Below, one piece after another: positions 23,601 through 33,733 of a stretch of DNA of 64,000 bases. Source of the stretch: Bryoerythrophyllum caledonicum (taxonomy: Eukaryota; Streptophyta; Bryopsida; Pottiales; Pottiaceae); the NCBI GenBank assembly GCA_963971425.1, contig OZ020516.1, forward strand, positions 34,770,199 through 34,834,198, read 5' to 3'. The position numbers were made by a program, and so were the translations under genes. Position 1 is the first letter of the stretch. Each line of letters begins with the position of its first letter. The notes below the pieces were generated by a model. It was not told the origin of the DNA. It saw only the letters and a list, made by a program, of their open reading frames with translations, and ran no database searches.

Positions 23601-24149
23601 ATATGACAAATCAGCCTATCATCATTTTGTGCATTGACGCCACCCTAAAAATTAGAACGCAAATTTGATGATTGGTATGACAACAATACAGAGTGGCCAC
23701 CAACGTCTCTATAGCATCTTGGTGAGTAGACATCCCATGTAGATGGTGATATGGCAAAGAAGCCATTCATTCCCCTTTTAGATTCCTTACGGTTTTTCGC
23801 AGGCCTTAATTAAATTTCACAATTTGGCTATTAATGGCCAGTAAAATAAAGGTTGGTGGCAAGGTGCATAGTTATGCATGTAATTCTACCACAACTTACG
23901 ATCACAACCCTTCAACAGTAACACACTCCATTCCTTCACTTCATGATGAACTTGCAAGATTATCCGTCCTGCTATCACATCCAAGGTGGTGGGCGCTTCT
24001 TGCTCCAAATACACATAGTCTCTAGGAATAAAACGCCGCATTTGCGATTGATAGCCTCCTCCCCGTATTGTAGCATAGCACAATGTATCTCGATGTTGAA
24101 AAATGGAGAGACTCTCCAATGCCATAGGCATCACCCACTTGTTCAATTC
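20651..24149. other. Gene-poor stretch, no supported gene
   Basis: No open frame with recognisable similarity. The segment has a GC-richer patch of GCGCCCC/GCACCCC-type words at 22110-22250 and a perfect hairpin at 22541-22584. At 23060-23220 the phrase AACCAACAAGGGAGAT occurs twice. The right part may be 5' or polyprotein remnants of the gypsy element whose integrase lies at 24.15-24.56 kb. Confidence 0.4.
22541..22584. repeat. Perfect 14-bp inverted repeat
   Basis: CTTCTGATATACGA (22541-22554) pairs exactly with TCGTATATCAGAAG (22571-22584) across a 16-nt spacer. The spacer itself contains CTTCTGATA again. No adjacent gene was recognised. Confidence 0.75.
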
Positions 24150-24560
24150 CTTTTCTTGCTTAGATACTTAAGGCCCCATGTCTCGATTGTCCATGTTAGC
24201 CAACAAGGTATCAGCATCTACTTGAATGGCCTTCGGTAGATCCAGATGCCATCCAAATAGCAAAAATTAAAGAGAGAAGGACGCCAAGGACACTTGCTTG
24301 CTAAACCGGTAGTCCATGGCTATCCACGGTAATTGTAAGTTCCAATTGTGATGATGTCCCTTCTTCAAACAAACTTCTAAAGCATCCTCTTGACGCTTTG
24401 CACCATGCGCTCGGCCAATCCATCCGCTTCCGCGTGATCCCTTGAAGTAATGTCGTGATCAACCATTGCTTGCTCACACAACATTTGGAACTCACCCAAC
24501 AACTCACATCTTTGGTTAGTGAGCACTTCCGCTAGAGCTCCAAAGCGACTCTAAACACGA
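24150..24560 (-). pseudogene. Ty3-gypsy integrase relic
   Basis: On the minus strand the frame reads GEFQMLCEQAMVDHDITS, RDHAEADGLAERMVQSVKRM and then, after stops and a frame change, HHHNWNLQLPWIAMDYRFSK. Text resembling FLLFGWHLDLPKAIQVDADT follows near 24250. This is the C-terminal half of a gypsy integrase core, where DGLAERMVQ contains the catalytic Glu, plus the region before the chromodomain. Several stops and shifts make it non-functional. No LTR pair was identified. Confidence 0.75.
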
Positions 24561-26230
24561 TCAAGGAAAGAATAAGCGACTCCATCACTAAACTTCCTAC
24601 GCTAGGAATAAACAATCTTAGTACTAGTGATCCACCGAATTGTCCCATTTCCATGAAACTAGGCTAAGCTTTCAAATTATTGACTAAGCATTATTGCCTA
24701 CTCTTTGATCTCCATGCATAAATAAACTCTATTAAATTGAGCATTAGCCAAGAAGTTCTTCACATCAGATAAATCAGAGGGACAATCATCTGCAAACATA
24801 AATATAGGTTAGAATGACATGGATGGAGGAGAACTTATACAAAGATGAAGTGAAGTTTACGATGAATAAGGTGAATGCAATCAAAACCTACCGAGCGAAA
24901 TTTGTGAACCATGATAGAGAATATCTGAAATTCTCAAAGAAGTAATTGGCTTGGATGTATGTTGAATTGTGAAAGTGCTAAATTTATACTTACAAATGAG
25001 GAAGAACATGATGGTTCCTGGACACACAAGATGTCTCAAGATTTTACAATGGTACTTTGTATTGATGAAATTTGGAGCATGTTAGAAGTGCATCAAAATA
25101 GATATTCAAGGCTATGTCCATGAAGACGGCCAATCTTTTTCTCATCAAATTACTTGTTGAGGTACATGATAATTTTAGGGCACATGCAATGTTACCATAG
25201 TATTCCATGGCACCTTATTTTATGGAAGCACGTGAAAAGTACACTCAAATATATAAATTCACTGTCATGTCCACAAGTCAAGAATTGTTAACTGCAAATT
25301 AACTTATAGTGCCAAATCCATTTCAAGTTGAAGGAACCAAGAATGATAATGGTTTTGGAAGCCAAAATTCCACTCAGTGTGGAGACGCTTCATACACATT
25401 GTCCAATTATATTGAGTGAAATAACACATAGGAATTAGGGGTCAAAGGAGATGTATATAAATAGGAATGTAGATAAACAAGGATCAATAGAGAGAAAAAT
25501 TATATATTTTTTATATAGTAAGTTTATTAAAATTATGGACAATCCAAAATCAAAATCAGAACTAAAAAAGAAATAGAGGGAGAAAATAAGTGAAGAGTAG
25601 ATTAATTTCCCCACATAAAAAATCATGGGAAAAAACGTAGAAAATTTCCTACGACGATGGAAATCAGGGGTGGCTAGAGGAAAAAGGAACAATTTAGGAT
25701 GAAGGTCAAATTGTGTATGGGGATGAAGATCTCGTAGGCACGAATAGGACTCCATGGTAGCAAAGCAGCCAAACAGGTTGATGGGGTGCACACCAACATG
25801 GCAATAGGCAATTGGGTAGTGTAGTGCGACAACAAGGCAAGTGCCCTCCAAGCATCAACCACATTACAACACTTGTTGGAGAGGAATTGTGGGACCCTAT
25901 GTACTCTCACCGTTCTCTTAAACTAGTAGCTCTATAGTACACGCCCTATTGTTTGGAGGGCCAAACAAATACACTTGTAAAGAATTTATGTAACTATTTA
26001 TCAATTTGAATGTACTTCCAACAAATAAACTGATTGGAATGTAATGTTACAGACTAAATATGATGAAGAACTGAAAAGAGATGCACCGAACATGACCATG
26101 AGATAAACCTCAAAAGATAATTACAAATGTTGGAAGTACAGATCCAGTTGGAGTTGTTAGAAAGGTCATTAAAAACAAGTGAAAGAAACACAAAATGGAC
26201 AACAGTTTAAGTAGTTTGATTACACGAACC
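24561..26230. other. No supported gene; RFC4 downstream region
   Basis: Plus-strand frames at 24810-25330 are interrupted and unrecognised; they may be retroelement gag remnants. A 138-codon minus-strand frame at 25435-25851 is hydrophobic and low in complexity, with no domain. The last part is the 3' flank of RFC4. Confidence 0.35.
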
Positions 26231-29200
26231 CTAAACCCTAGAATTTAAAGCTCGCATTGTGTTGCTGGTCACATCCATCAATTGAAGGTACTCATCTGCC
26301 CCATCAATAAGACACTGTTCCACCACAACACAAACTTAAGAGCACAAAAAGTAGACTACATATATTTTGACAGCAACTTCTATTTTCAAAACAGATGTTA
26401 AAAACAAAAGAGACTGCAAGCTTCATTGAGGAAATAAAATACAAAATAAACAACAGTATCCAACAGACCAGAAGTATGAACAATGAATATGAACTTATTT
26501 ACCTTGTCAGTTTCAGCAATCCTTTCAACGATTTTTGCTTTCTGAAGATCACTGATGTTTGGGGACTGTACAACAAAGTCGAATAGCTGCAAAACAGCAC
26601 TCAAAATGCAGTTAAGTCAGTTTCACTTCTAGTGGAGTAAGTCACCCCAACTTTGGAATGAAGTACCCCTCTTTTTTCAATTCAAATCAGCTCTAAATAG
26701 TTCTGAAATCGGCTCAAAGGAGCGCAAGGCAGCTCATATTCATCATGATTGATCTCATGCCAACTTTTTCACTCTCGAAGACAGCTTGAACTACTTTGAC
26801 TTGAGTTTAGAGACCACCAGGCTCTTCATAGAGTTAATTGAAGGATGAGACCACCAAGCTCTAATGACTATTTAGAGTGGGTAAACGAGTAGTCAATAGA
26901 TGTGGTATCCTAACGAAACCTTAGATAACTTCAATTTCAATACCTGAGAGAGAATCTGAGACACCGGGTGACCCTCCGCAATGATATCCCTGACCTCCTT
27001 GTGCGCCAAGTCGAACTGCCCAGTTTGGCAAGCTTTCAAAAGTCCTTCTAGAACACTGTCTGGCACAATCTGGAAAACAAGCAGATGGCAACTCAATGAA
27101 TTCTTGCGCCACACCAGTTTTTTACGTTATAGATCGAAACAGAAGGCAAAGCATCTGGGATAAGATCAGAAACCTACATGGGCCATTCTAAATCATGTTC
27201 ATCATAAGATATGAGTATTTATGTACAACTAGAAAGTGAGATCCTCGCAGAATTAAGAGAGAAAAACTAAGATACCCTAGATAATTATGATGCTTGTAAG
27301 CTAGAAAACCTGGATAATTATGACCGTAGTAACCTAGATAGCCCAACTGATTGTGATAATATAACCTAGATATAACCTAGATAATCATGATCATTACAAC
27401 CTAGATGATTTTGATGGTTAGAGCAGTACCCCAGACACGCTGATAACTTCTTTACTGGATACAGAAGAGCCATACAAGCGAACAGCGCACTGAAGGTACG
27501 TAATAGCACGCCGCAAGTCACCTTCAGAGACTCTGCTTAAAGTTGCCAGGGCCTGCAAAATAATAATGAGATGTGGGATTTTGCTCCATAAGAAAACCCG
27601 CAATGTCTTAATTTCAAGTACGAAAGAGACAGAAGAAGGTTGAAGCGCACACCTCCTGGTCAAGCTTCAAACCTTCCTCCTGGCAAATATACTGGATGCG
27701 GTTCTGCATGACATCTTCTAGAAGTGGTTTGAAGCGAAATTTGGCGCATCGTGATGCCAAGGGCTCAATTATTCTGCATCAGTAGCGACCCAAGAGTAAG
27801 AATCTGGATCGTGAAGCCAGTTTTGTGTGATCAGTGTTGTGAAAGACAGTTCACAACTGAGAGCAGAACCAGGATTTAAGTCTGGAGGCAGCAATCATCA
27901 ATTGGAGTTACCAAGAAAAACTTCCTACATGAAATCTAAAATTCCAACTGGAAAGATGCTCCAGTTCTCCAAAAAATAAAGTATTGAAATAGTAGGATTA
28001 TTATCTTATTATTATTATTATTATTATTATTCTTATTGCATGTAGAATACTTACCGGCTGACGTAGTTACAGATAAAACAGAAACGAGTGACTTTGGAGT
28101 ACGTTTCCATGGTGCGCCGAAGAGCGTTCTAAAGACAAGATGCAAAACTCATTTGTTAGCTTCAACTGAGGCCATCACATATTTTCCAATGAGTTGATTT
28201 TCAATTACTGAATGATGGAGCAGAGCTAGAATAGAACCTGGGCATCTTCAGTCATGGAATCCGCTTCGTCCAGAATGAGAACTTTGAAAGGAGGACATGG
28301 ATACCCGCTGCAAAATGAAAACACTAAAGATGTCACACTAAATGAAATGGAGAATGTAAGGATGCATCAAACCTGCAGGTGACTTTACAAATAACTCTAT
28401 TGTCATGTGATGAAAAGCATGAGAATGCAGTTAGATCTTCACCTCACGCCAGCACCAACCGCAACACCGGCGAAGTCCTTGATCTTTGTCCGGACCACAT
28501 TAATTCCACGGTCATCACTCGCATTCAGTTCCAGTACCCTTGATTTATACAGCTCCGGTCTGCAAAAAGCAATTTCAACGAAGTCATTTGTTGAAACGTG
28601 AGGCAAAGAGACCGTGAGTTTTGACCTCTTTTTACATTTAAAGATTAAAATTAGCCCTAAAGAGCTATAATGAAAAAAGGCAGCTGGGATTTATGGTACA
28701 ACTTGACCTCACCTTCATTCTCAAAGGCAAGAGAAACTCATTCTAATCTGATAACCAAGATCCTCCATTGACTTAATTAAAGGATTCTAGTTGAAGCTCT
28801 ACCAAATAATTCAACTATCACCAAACTTTCTACAAAGAGAAAACGGACCTCATCCGTGGCCCTTGAACCCTAAACCCAAAACCCTTAAATGGCTTCACAC
28901 TCACCCGAAGAGCTGATGGCAGATCGCAAGCGCCGTGGTGGTCTTCCCCGTTCCAGGAGGTCCATAAAACAAAAGATGAGGCAACTGCAACAGACGAAAA
29001 AACCTCAAGGTACTCAAAAACCCGCACTAAACCCTAAACCCTAAAAACCGATTCCAGAAAACACTCACAGGAGGAAGACTTACATTCCCGGTCTCGAGCG
29101 TGTTGGTGAGCGTCCGCACGACCTCCTCCTGATGCGCAACGTCCTTCACCTGCCGCGGCCGACTGATCGCAAAAACCCACAAAAATAAGAATGAAAACAT

Positions 29201-29286
29201 CTTTAAACCAAAATGCGTGGCAACTGAAGGAAAGAAACGTACTATTTCTCCACCCACTGCTGCGTGCTCTGCATGACAGGCGCCAT
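26231..29286 (-). CDS. RFC4: Replication factor C subunit 4 (clamp loader ATPase)
   Basis: RFC loads the PCNA sliding clamp at primer ends during DNA replication and repair. Minus-strand exons: 29286-29243, 29162-29084, 28984-28905, 28559-28443, 28307-28238, 28128-28055, 27773-27653, 27552-27430, 27069-26944, 26586-26503 and 26314-26231. All introns are GT-AG and all phases join, giving 333 aa, close to the plant RFC4 length. Signatures in order: [17 protein letters not shown] (start), Walker [26 protein letters not shown], Walker [12 protein letters not shown], sensor 1 [11 protein letters not shown], the SRC box [12 protein letters not shown] and sensor 2 [12 protein letters not shown]. The C-terminal collar ends [10 protein letters not shown]. 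All ATPase residues are present. Introns 2 and 3 hold telomere-like CCCTAAA motifs, and intron 9 holds a small inverted-repeat element. Confidence 0.96.
26639..26931. mobile_element. Small inverted-repeat element (MITE) in RFC4 intron 9
   Basis: The segment starts AAGTCACCCCAACTTTGG and ends with roughly its reverse complement (CGAAACCTTAGATAACTT). Its interior, including CTACTTTGACTTGAGTTTAG then AGACCACC and AGCTC, closely matches 34343-34569 in the Maf gene. A fragment of the same family is near 37935-37965. No coding capacity. Confidence 0.65.
27240..27420. repeat. Degenerate tandem repeat AACCTAGATAATYATGA in RFC4 intron 8
   Basis: CCTAGAT followed by AAT.ATGAT.. recurs about six times between exons 8 and 9 of RFC4. 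The repeats are imperfect, and they lie entirely within the intron. Confidence 0.7.
28001..28035. repeat. (TTA)n microsatellite in RFC4 intron
   Basis: A run of ATT/TTA triplets with two single-base interruptions, inside the intron between exons 6 and 7. Its only likely relevance is as a variable marker. Confidence 0.9.
28866..29046 (-). promoter_or_regulatory. Telobox-like CCCTAAACCC motifs in first RFC4 introns
   Basis: AACCCTAAACCC (28867-28878, intron 3) and AAACCCTAAACCCTAAA (29030-29046, intron 2) match the plant telo-box AAACCCTAA. Telo-boxes are known near the 5' ends of plant replication and translation genes. The placement in 5' introns of RFC4 fits, but a regulatory role here is inference. 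Confidence 0.4.
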
Positions 29287-30790
29287 CGCTGCAGGTCTCG
29301 AACTCTGGCAACCGAGAAACCCAAACTGTGCGTGAGCTTTTCCTGTGTGCTCTCCCTGGCTCTAGAATCGTTTATACTGGACCGTTTGGAGTGAGACGAA
29401 GCGGATTTCGATCAGTTACATTGCAGGAGAAGATTTGTGGCGATGGGTTGGTGCGCATTGGTAGCGAGTGCGGCAGATGTTTCCATGGAAGCGAGGATTG
29501 CATCAAGCGCGGAGACGAAGCGCGGAAGATGGCGGGAGGTGCTGCTGACGCGGCAGGGTGAGTGTGACGTGGACAACTCGGGGTCCATGTCATCAGCCAA
29601 AGCACATAAAGAAGGGGAAAAAAAGTAGGAGAAGAACCCAACATGGCACAAACATTTGACATTAGAGCCGTCCGGGATGATTCTAAATTATTGGGTGATA
29701 GAGGAGAGTTACCCAATTCAAATGGAGTGGTTGCCAGTTCAATCCTTGGCATTGCAATCTTCTCTCTTCTTGACGGAACCACGTCGCAAGTCACCAGTAT
29801 AGCAACTTGTGTGTGCTAAAAAAATTTAAATTAAAAGTAAATAAATTATTAAAAACATTAATATTAGCGTATTACCTTACTCTGGTAGTAGGGTGGTCAC
29901 TCATAAAGAAAATATTTAATTATCGTAAAATAACAAGTTAAGCTACTGAAAATGAAGTAGTTGTTTCTTGTTTCTACCAAGAAAAATCAGATAAAATGGC
30001 ATCAATCAACCTTTAAATGACAAGATATCATTAAAGGAGAGAATGTTTAGTTGCCATATTTGCCAAATGCAAAGTTAGACACTAATTGCCAACTAGGCGT
30101 TCGGGTTAGGGACAATAGAGTACACTAAGTGCCAACTTGGACACTATTTGCCAACTCTAGTAAAATGTCAAACAAATTTTTTTTACTTGATGACATCTAA
30201 TGTAACGACGTGATATTTAACTAAATGTTGGGGAAAAAAAGTCCAAAAATATTATTGGATGTCCACCGAGAGCAGTGAAAATTTCCATTGTCCTTTAAGA
30301 GTGTTTTTTGATGTTGGTTGGTATACTAAGGAGAGAGATTTTTAGTAGCATGAAGAACTATTTGTTATGTTTTCGGAGAATTGACGTTGCCTCTCGGTAC
30401 CTTGAGGAGGAACCCAAGCGTCTTTGAGCTCATCCAAGTCCTTCACCGATATAGACGGCCCAACTTGCTTCTTTTGCTTTGTACCTTAGCTTGAGTAAGA
30501 ATCTTGTTAGAGTTATTTTTAGAGTATTTTTTTCTTTTCAATAAGGTGTTTTAATTTACAGATACTTTCTTTTTCTTTTTTCCTCTGATAATCTTTTACT
30601 TTTTATATTCATATATATTTCTTTTCTCCTTTGATCAAATGCAGATAATAACCTACATGAATCTTTCAAATATAATTTGAGAAGCACATCTTCCAGACAT
30701 ACTTTGTTTACAACCACACATTCTTTGGTGTTTATTTCTAAAAGAGGTTATTGTTTCACAATCAAACAAGTCTACAGGTTATACATTAGA
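29287..30790. other. RFC4 promoter side; no supported gene
   Basis: A GC-richer 5' flank runs to about 29620, then AT-rich sequence. Frames on both strands (29328-29561 plus, 29372-29794 minus) have no recognisable domain. At 29735-29757, GTTGCCAGTTCAATCCTTGG resembles a Pol III B box and is followed downstream by an A-run. That could be a degraded SINE, but an A box is not convincing. Confidence 0.35.
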
Positions 30791-31375
30791 ATGGAATTCC
30801 ATGATGAACTGAGAGCTCATTGGGCTCAAAGGGACATCAAGTACGCTTCTATGGATGCCAAGATAAATGAAGCTCAAGTTCTAGTGAAGAAACAACAAGC
30901 CCACTACACTTCAATTCAAGCTAAACTAAATGCACTAATGGAACACTTCCACCAAATAGATTTAGATCTATTGGAAATAAAAATCAACCGGATCAAGAGG
31001 AAGACCACTCAAGAGTGTTTGGAATGGGGAACTCCATACTTGAAGGTTGTTGCAAGTCAACTATTGAAAATTGTCATTAAAAAAGTCCTCCCGAACGATC
31101 CACATCCCTCATTTATCCACATTCATCATTCATACGAGGTCATAAAGTGTGCCTCAATGCTATCAATGTTGCCCATGGAATTTGCAAAGAGATGTGACAC
31201 ATGTATGATAGACAATGGGGCACAACATCTTAGTGATGCTTACCAGCTATATCAAGAATGTGAGGAGGCAAAGAAGTTCATTGATAGGCATTCAGAATTT
31301 GCTACAAAGATTCCAACACAAGTACAATTCCTTAGCAATTGGAGGTTGTTTGTTGAGGTTTTCCAACTACACTAA
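30791..31375 (+). CDS. Unrecognised 194-codon ORF, coiled coil
   Basis: The frame is open from about 30677; ATG at 30791 (MEFHDELRAHWAQRDIKYAS) gives 194 codons. Residues about 15-75 are Lys/Gln/Glu/Leu-rich and coil-like (DAKINEAQVLVKKQQAHY). The rest is mixed, with KRKTTQECLEWGTPYLKVVA, and ends SNWRLFVEVFQLH. I know no matching family. It lies 0.5 kb upstream of a Tc1-type fragment and may be a transposon accessory gene, a young gene or a relic. There are no internal stops over nearly 0.7 kb of AT-rich DNA, which argues against pure chance. Confidence 0.4.
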   Translation: MEFHDELRAHWAQRDIKYASMDAKINEAQVLVKKQQAHYTSIQAKLNALMEHFHQIDLDLLEIKINRIKRKTTQECLEWGTPYLKVVASQLLKIVIKKVLPNDPHPSFIHIHHSYEVIKCASMLSMLPMEFAKRCDTCMIDNGAQHLSDAYQLYQECEEAKKFIDRHSEFATKIPTQVQFLSNWRLFVEVFQLH

Positions 31376-31879
31376 AGAGCATATTACAAGGCAATCACTT
31401 TTATTTTGAATTAATGACATTTTATTACACTGTCATCATATACAATTATATATTTACATTGTTCAACAAAATATATGATGTCAGAAGTCATGACCACTTG
31501 AATTGACATAGCAATTAGCACTTGTTCTCTCTACAAACACCAAATTTCATATAAATATGTCCACTTGCAATCATTTAGGAACTAAAAACTCATTTTGGAA
31601 CTTCTCCATTCAGTTTAACAAGTGACATACAATGGCTAACATAAGTATCCGAACAGTGAAGCAGTTTTCTGAACTTCATGGATTGTAGCCTAGCGGTGGG
31701 GTTGGTGAAACATTTCACAATCAACTTTGATAAGCAGTCCACATTGCACCTAATTAAATTTGATACCCTCAAAGTTTGCTACTTGTAGAGAGTACACATG
31801 CAAAGATTTTGAAGTGGTGTGTACAACATGACATGCACACCACAATCTTTTCAATGCAAGTACACTTGTGAGGTTTTTT
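31376..31879. other. No gene seen
   Basis: AT-rich spacer between the unrecognised ORF and the Tc1-like fragment. The short minus-strand frames have no recognisable content. Confidence 0.4.
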
Positions 31880-32232
31880 GTTTCGGGATTATTTTGTGAG
31901 TTTTGGAGAGGCCTTTGGGGAATTGCTTTGGCTCCTAGATGGTCTAAAAATCGGCATAGGGCAGTTCTTGAGATGTATGAGCAAGGCAACTCATATGTCA
32001 AGGGTTCAACAATTTTGGGCATTCCTCGAAGCACTTGTTCTAACATATTGCAAAGGTTTTGTAAGAGAGGGAGTCTGAAAGATCAAACTGCACATAGTAG
32101 ACCTAGAATTCTTGATGAACGTTGTGATTGTGACATTGTGAGGTGGTTAAATGATCAAAATACTAATACAGCAGCAGGTGTAGGAAGAACATTACGATAT
32201 GATGGCATGGAATTAGTGAAGATATGGTTAGG
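31880..32232 (+). pseudogene. Tc1-like transposase N-terminal helix-turn-helix fragment
   Basis: The frame reads RHRAVLEMYEQGNSYVKGST, ILGIPRSTCSNILQRFCKRG and SLKDQTAHSRPRILDERCDC. This matches the two-part HTH DNA-binding region plus GRPR-like linker of Tc1/mariner transposases. No DDE catalytic region follows; within about 20 codons the frame runs into cytochrome P450 sequence. It is distinct from the Tc1-like element at 41.7-45.6 kb. Confidence 0.65.
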
Positions 32233-32239
32233 AGTCTTC

Positions 32240-33523
32240 AGAGGCAAGGGTCGAAAGCATGTGAGAGGACCAAGAAGCGTTTACCAGGACGCGCAGGAAC
32301 GGAAGCCTGTCACGCTCATTGTCCAGCTCGGCCACCTCTTCATTAACAATATCACCCGCATGCTGCTCGGCAACAGCTCAGCCTGTAATCACAACAATTC
32401 TTCTCCTGCATCCATTCATGTCTAGAATAGAAAAAGTGCACACATTCATGACTAGAATATAAAAAGTGCATCCATTCATGTCTAGAATAGAAAAGTGCAT
32501 ACATTCATGTCTAGAATAGAAAAGTGTATCCATTTATGTCTAGAATAGTAAAAGTGCATACATTCATGTCTAGAATAGAAAAAGTGATATCGAGACTTGA
32601 TTGCAGGTTTTTCAGGACGGACGTGGAGGGGCAGACAGAAGCGCACCGGTTCAAGGACCTGATCATCAAGATGTTTCATTTGTCGACGGTTGTGGTGGTG
32701 ACAAACTTGTTCGGCCAGGTGCGTCTGATGCGGAAGGTGAAGAGCGGCATGAACGCGTGCCTGCAACAGTTCATCGACGTGAAGAAGGCCGGGAGTAACG
32801 AGTCCGGCGCGGTCGACTTCGTAGACACGCTCCTGGCGCAGCCCGACGAGAGCAACACGGGCCGCCTGGACGGCGACGCCATCAACGGCGTGATCCAGGA
32901 CATGCTGCTGGCGGGCACGGATACGTCGTCCAACGCGGTGGAGTGGGCGGTCGCGGAGCTTGTGCGGCACCCCGACTGCATGACTCTTGCAGACAGAGCT
33001 CGACACAGTCGTAGGGAAGGAGAGGATCGTCACAGAGCTTGACATTCCCAATCTTCCCTATCTACAAGCTGTGACCGAGGAAATCCTGCGCCTCTATCCA
33101 CCCGTTCCACTCATGTTGCCCCACGAATCCACCGAGGCCACCGCAGTCTGGGGCTACTAGTTCCCGACGCGCACGCACCTCATCGTCAAAGTGTACGCCA
33201 TCCAGCGGGATCCCAAGCTGTGGGACCATCCTGACGAGTTTGATCCGCAGCGCTTCCTGGATGGGCCTGAGATGACCATGGAAGGGAACTACTTCGGCTT
33301 CATTCCGTTCGGCTTTGGGCGCCGCCAGTGCATCGGGATGCCGCTTGGAATACTGTTTGTCCAGATCGGGATGGCACGCCTTGCGCAGTCGTTTGACTTC
33401 GCGTTGCCGGACGCGCAGGATCCCTCCACTTAGGAGATGACAGAGACCTTCGGCCTCTCCATGCCGCGCCTCAATCCCCTCACTGTTGTCGCCAAGCCGA
33501 GGTTGCCCGCCCATCTGTACTGA
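32240..33523 (+). pseudogene. Cytochrome P450 (plant A-type), 5'-truncated and broken
   Basis: P450s are haem-thiolate monooxygenases, usually ER-anchored. The preserved part starts at about the C-helix (KHVR...RSVYQDAQERKPVTL, 32258-32330). After an intron-like gap it resumes at 32607 (TDVEGQTEAHRFKDLIIKMF). Motifs: I-helix LLAGTDTSSNAVEWA; ExxR within [17 protein letters not shown] region EFDPQRFLDGPE; haem loop FIPFGFGRRQCIGMPLG. Lesions are a frameshift near 32985, TAG at 33158-33160 and TAG at 33431-33433. The N-terminal anchor and about the first 110 residues are absent. It ends at the TGA at 33521-33523, convergent with the Maf gene. Confidence 0.85.
32425..32592. repeat. ~33-bp minisatellite in the P450 intron
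   Basis: About five copies of a unit like AGTGCATACATTCATGTCTAG followed by AATAGAAAA, differing at a few bases. It lies between the two P450 coding parts, just before the acceptor TTGCAG (32601-32606). Confidence 0.9.
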
Positions 33524-33733
33524 TCTCCTACCAAAGTCTACTGCTTTTTTCACTTCAACCTGATGACCACATGTTCTACGTCATACTGGTAACTTCGAAA
33601 ACGGAGACATTCTTCAGCAGAAAAAAAGACCTCTTGATTTCTGATAAAGGAAGTTACAAGTATTAAACAATTGAATTGAATTAAAGTATTTCTAAAGTAC
33701 CACTACTTCAATTCCAACGCTTGAATTGTTCTT

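Noticed and set aside
25435..25851. 138-codon hydrophobic minus-strand ORF
   Set aside because: Low complexity, no domain, and an AT-rich tail of Phe/Ile/Leu codons; likely non-coding or LTR sequence.
29372..29794. 140-codon minus-strand ORF upstream of RFC4
   Set aside because: It overlaps GC-rich leader sequence, has no recognisable motifs, and competes with equally poor frames on the other strand.
29640..29830. Possible second SINE near RFC4
   Set aside because: A B-box-like GTTCAATCC is present, but no convincing A box at the right distance; not listed as a feature.
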